Source: Bacteroidota bacterium (GTDB lineage: Bacteria; Bacteroidota; Bacteroidia; Bacteroidales; FEN-979). Taken from it: a stretch of DNA of 64,000 bases. This document shows, in pieces, positions 63,522-64,000 of this stretch. The stretch covers positions 90,698 to 154,697 of the forward strand of contig JAPLDL010000011.1 of assembly GCA_026391735.1 (NCBI GenBank), read 5' to 3'. Position numbers and translations under genes: made by a program. Positions within the stretch are counted from its first letter, which is position 1, and every line of letters begins with the position of its first letter. The notes under the pieces were generated by a model that saw only the letters and a list, made by a program, of their open reading frames with translations, was not told where the DNA came from and did no database searches.

Positions 63522-64000
63522 ATGTATAATCTTATTTTATTTGGTCCTCCGGGAGCAGGAAAAGGGACCCAGGCAATAAAGATTGCCCAAAGATACAGCT
63601 GGAAACATATTTCGACAGGCGACATTCTTCGCTCCGAAGTCAGCCAGGGAACAGCTTTAGGGTTACAGGTAAAAGCCGTAATGGAGGGAGGGCATCTTGT
63701 TTCTGATGAACTTCTGATCGAAATTATAAACTCGGTTTTCCTCAAAAATGTGGATGCTGCAGGTTTTGTATTTGACGGATTTCCGCGCACACTGAATCAG
63801 GCTCATGAACTTGACAAGTTGTTAGTCAGTTTGAATCATTCGGTTAACCAGGTCCTCTCCCTTGAAGTGGACGAAGGCGAACTTGTAAAACGACTGTTAA
63901 ATAGGGCTCAGGAGCAGGGACGTGTAGATGATACGGAGGAAGTCATTAAAAACAGGCTGGTCCAGTATCATACACATACCAAGCCCCTGCAGCAATATTA
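63522..64000 (+). CDS. adk: Adenylate kinase, 3' end outside the window
   Basis: The first 159 codons are present. The P-loop is NLILFGPPGAGKGTQA, followed by WKHISTGDILRSEV and FVFDGFPRTLNQAHEL, diagnostic of AMP/ATP phosphotransfer. An AAAGGAAA run precedes the ATG at 63522. The gene continues past base 64000, so the end of the lid and core is not visible. Confidence 0.97.
   Translation, partial: MYNLILFGPPGAGKGTQAIKIAQRYSWKHISTGDILRSEVSQGTALGLQVKAVMEGGHLVSDELLIEIINSVFLKNVDAAGFVFDGFPRTLNQAHELDKLLVSLNHSVNQVLSLEVDEGELVKRLLNRAQEQGRVDDTEEVIKNRLVQYHTHTKPLQQY

Overview
The window is a gene-dense chromosomal segment of a member of the Bacteroidota, most likely in or near the order Bacteroidales. 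The evidence is a complete type IX secretion core in the order porP-gldK-gldL-gldM-gldN, a separate PorW/SprE-type lipoprotein, an S46 dipeptidyl-peptidase, a two-subunit methylmalonyl-CoA mutase, an HU-CCDC81/SPOR protein, and many copies of the Bacteroidota promoter element TAnnTTTG placed 10-80 nt before genes. No rRNA, tRNA, CRISPR array, insertion sequence or prophage was seen. The longest gene-free stretches are about 180-250 bases.

Layout: 0.2-0.8 kb, an ElbB-like protein (minus) behind a small repeat cluster. 0.95-5.85 kb, a nucleotide-sugar block (wbpE, wbpD, wbpB, galE, rfbB). 5.9-13.4 kb, a minus-strand run that starts with PorW/SprE and continues through bactofilin, AtpZ, two membrane proteins, queD, folE, a Bax-inhibitor-1 family protein and fabD. 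13.5-16.9 kb, M23 peptidase, dxr and rseP. 17-17.9 kb, a YitT protein, met tail to tail by rseP across a CCATCTG repeat patch. 18.1-24.3 kb, the type IX secretion operon, closed by a strong terminator. 24.4-30.8 kb, recG, pheT and a long nucleotide-sugar dehydrogenase. 30.8-36.5 kb, a sigma-54 activator, lptE, an acidic-repeat protein, secG, groES and groEL. 36.6-46.9 kb, DUF4468 protein, rlmN, ade, an ArsR regulator, an Ig-like lipoprotein, yebC, an orphan response regulator, ackA and a GH3-family protein. 47.0-53.4 kb, deoxynucleoside kinase, kdsB, the HU-CCDC81/SPOR protein, trmB, a DPP11-type peptidase and a TIGR01777 epimerase. 53.5-61.3 kb, the two methylmalonyl-CoA mutase subunits, separated by a response regulator, a hybrid histidine kinase and an outer-membrane protein. 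61.3-64.0 kb, O-methyltransferase, purE, a VirK-like protein, hpt and the start of adk.

Together the genes suggest an envelope-rich heterotroph with protein secretion by the type IX machine, periplasmic cleavage of acidic dipeptides, B12-dependent succinate/propionate metabolism and acetate formation. I did not find a clearly new multi-gene system. The observations most worth following are the sensory module lodged between mutA and mutB, a membrane protein that appears to join a cytoplasmic HU-fold module to a periplasmic SPOR domain, the PorW-bactofilin-AtpZ linkage without ATP synthase genes, a long GldL, and a 5' leader hairpin before ackA.
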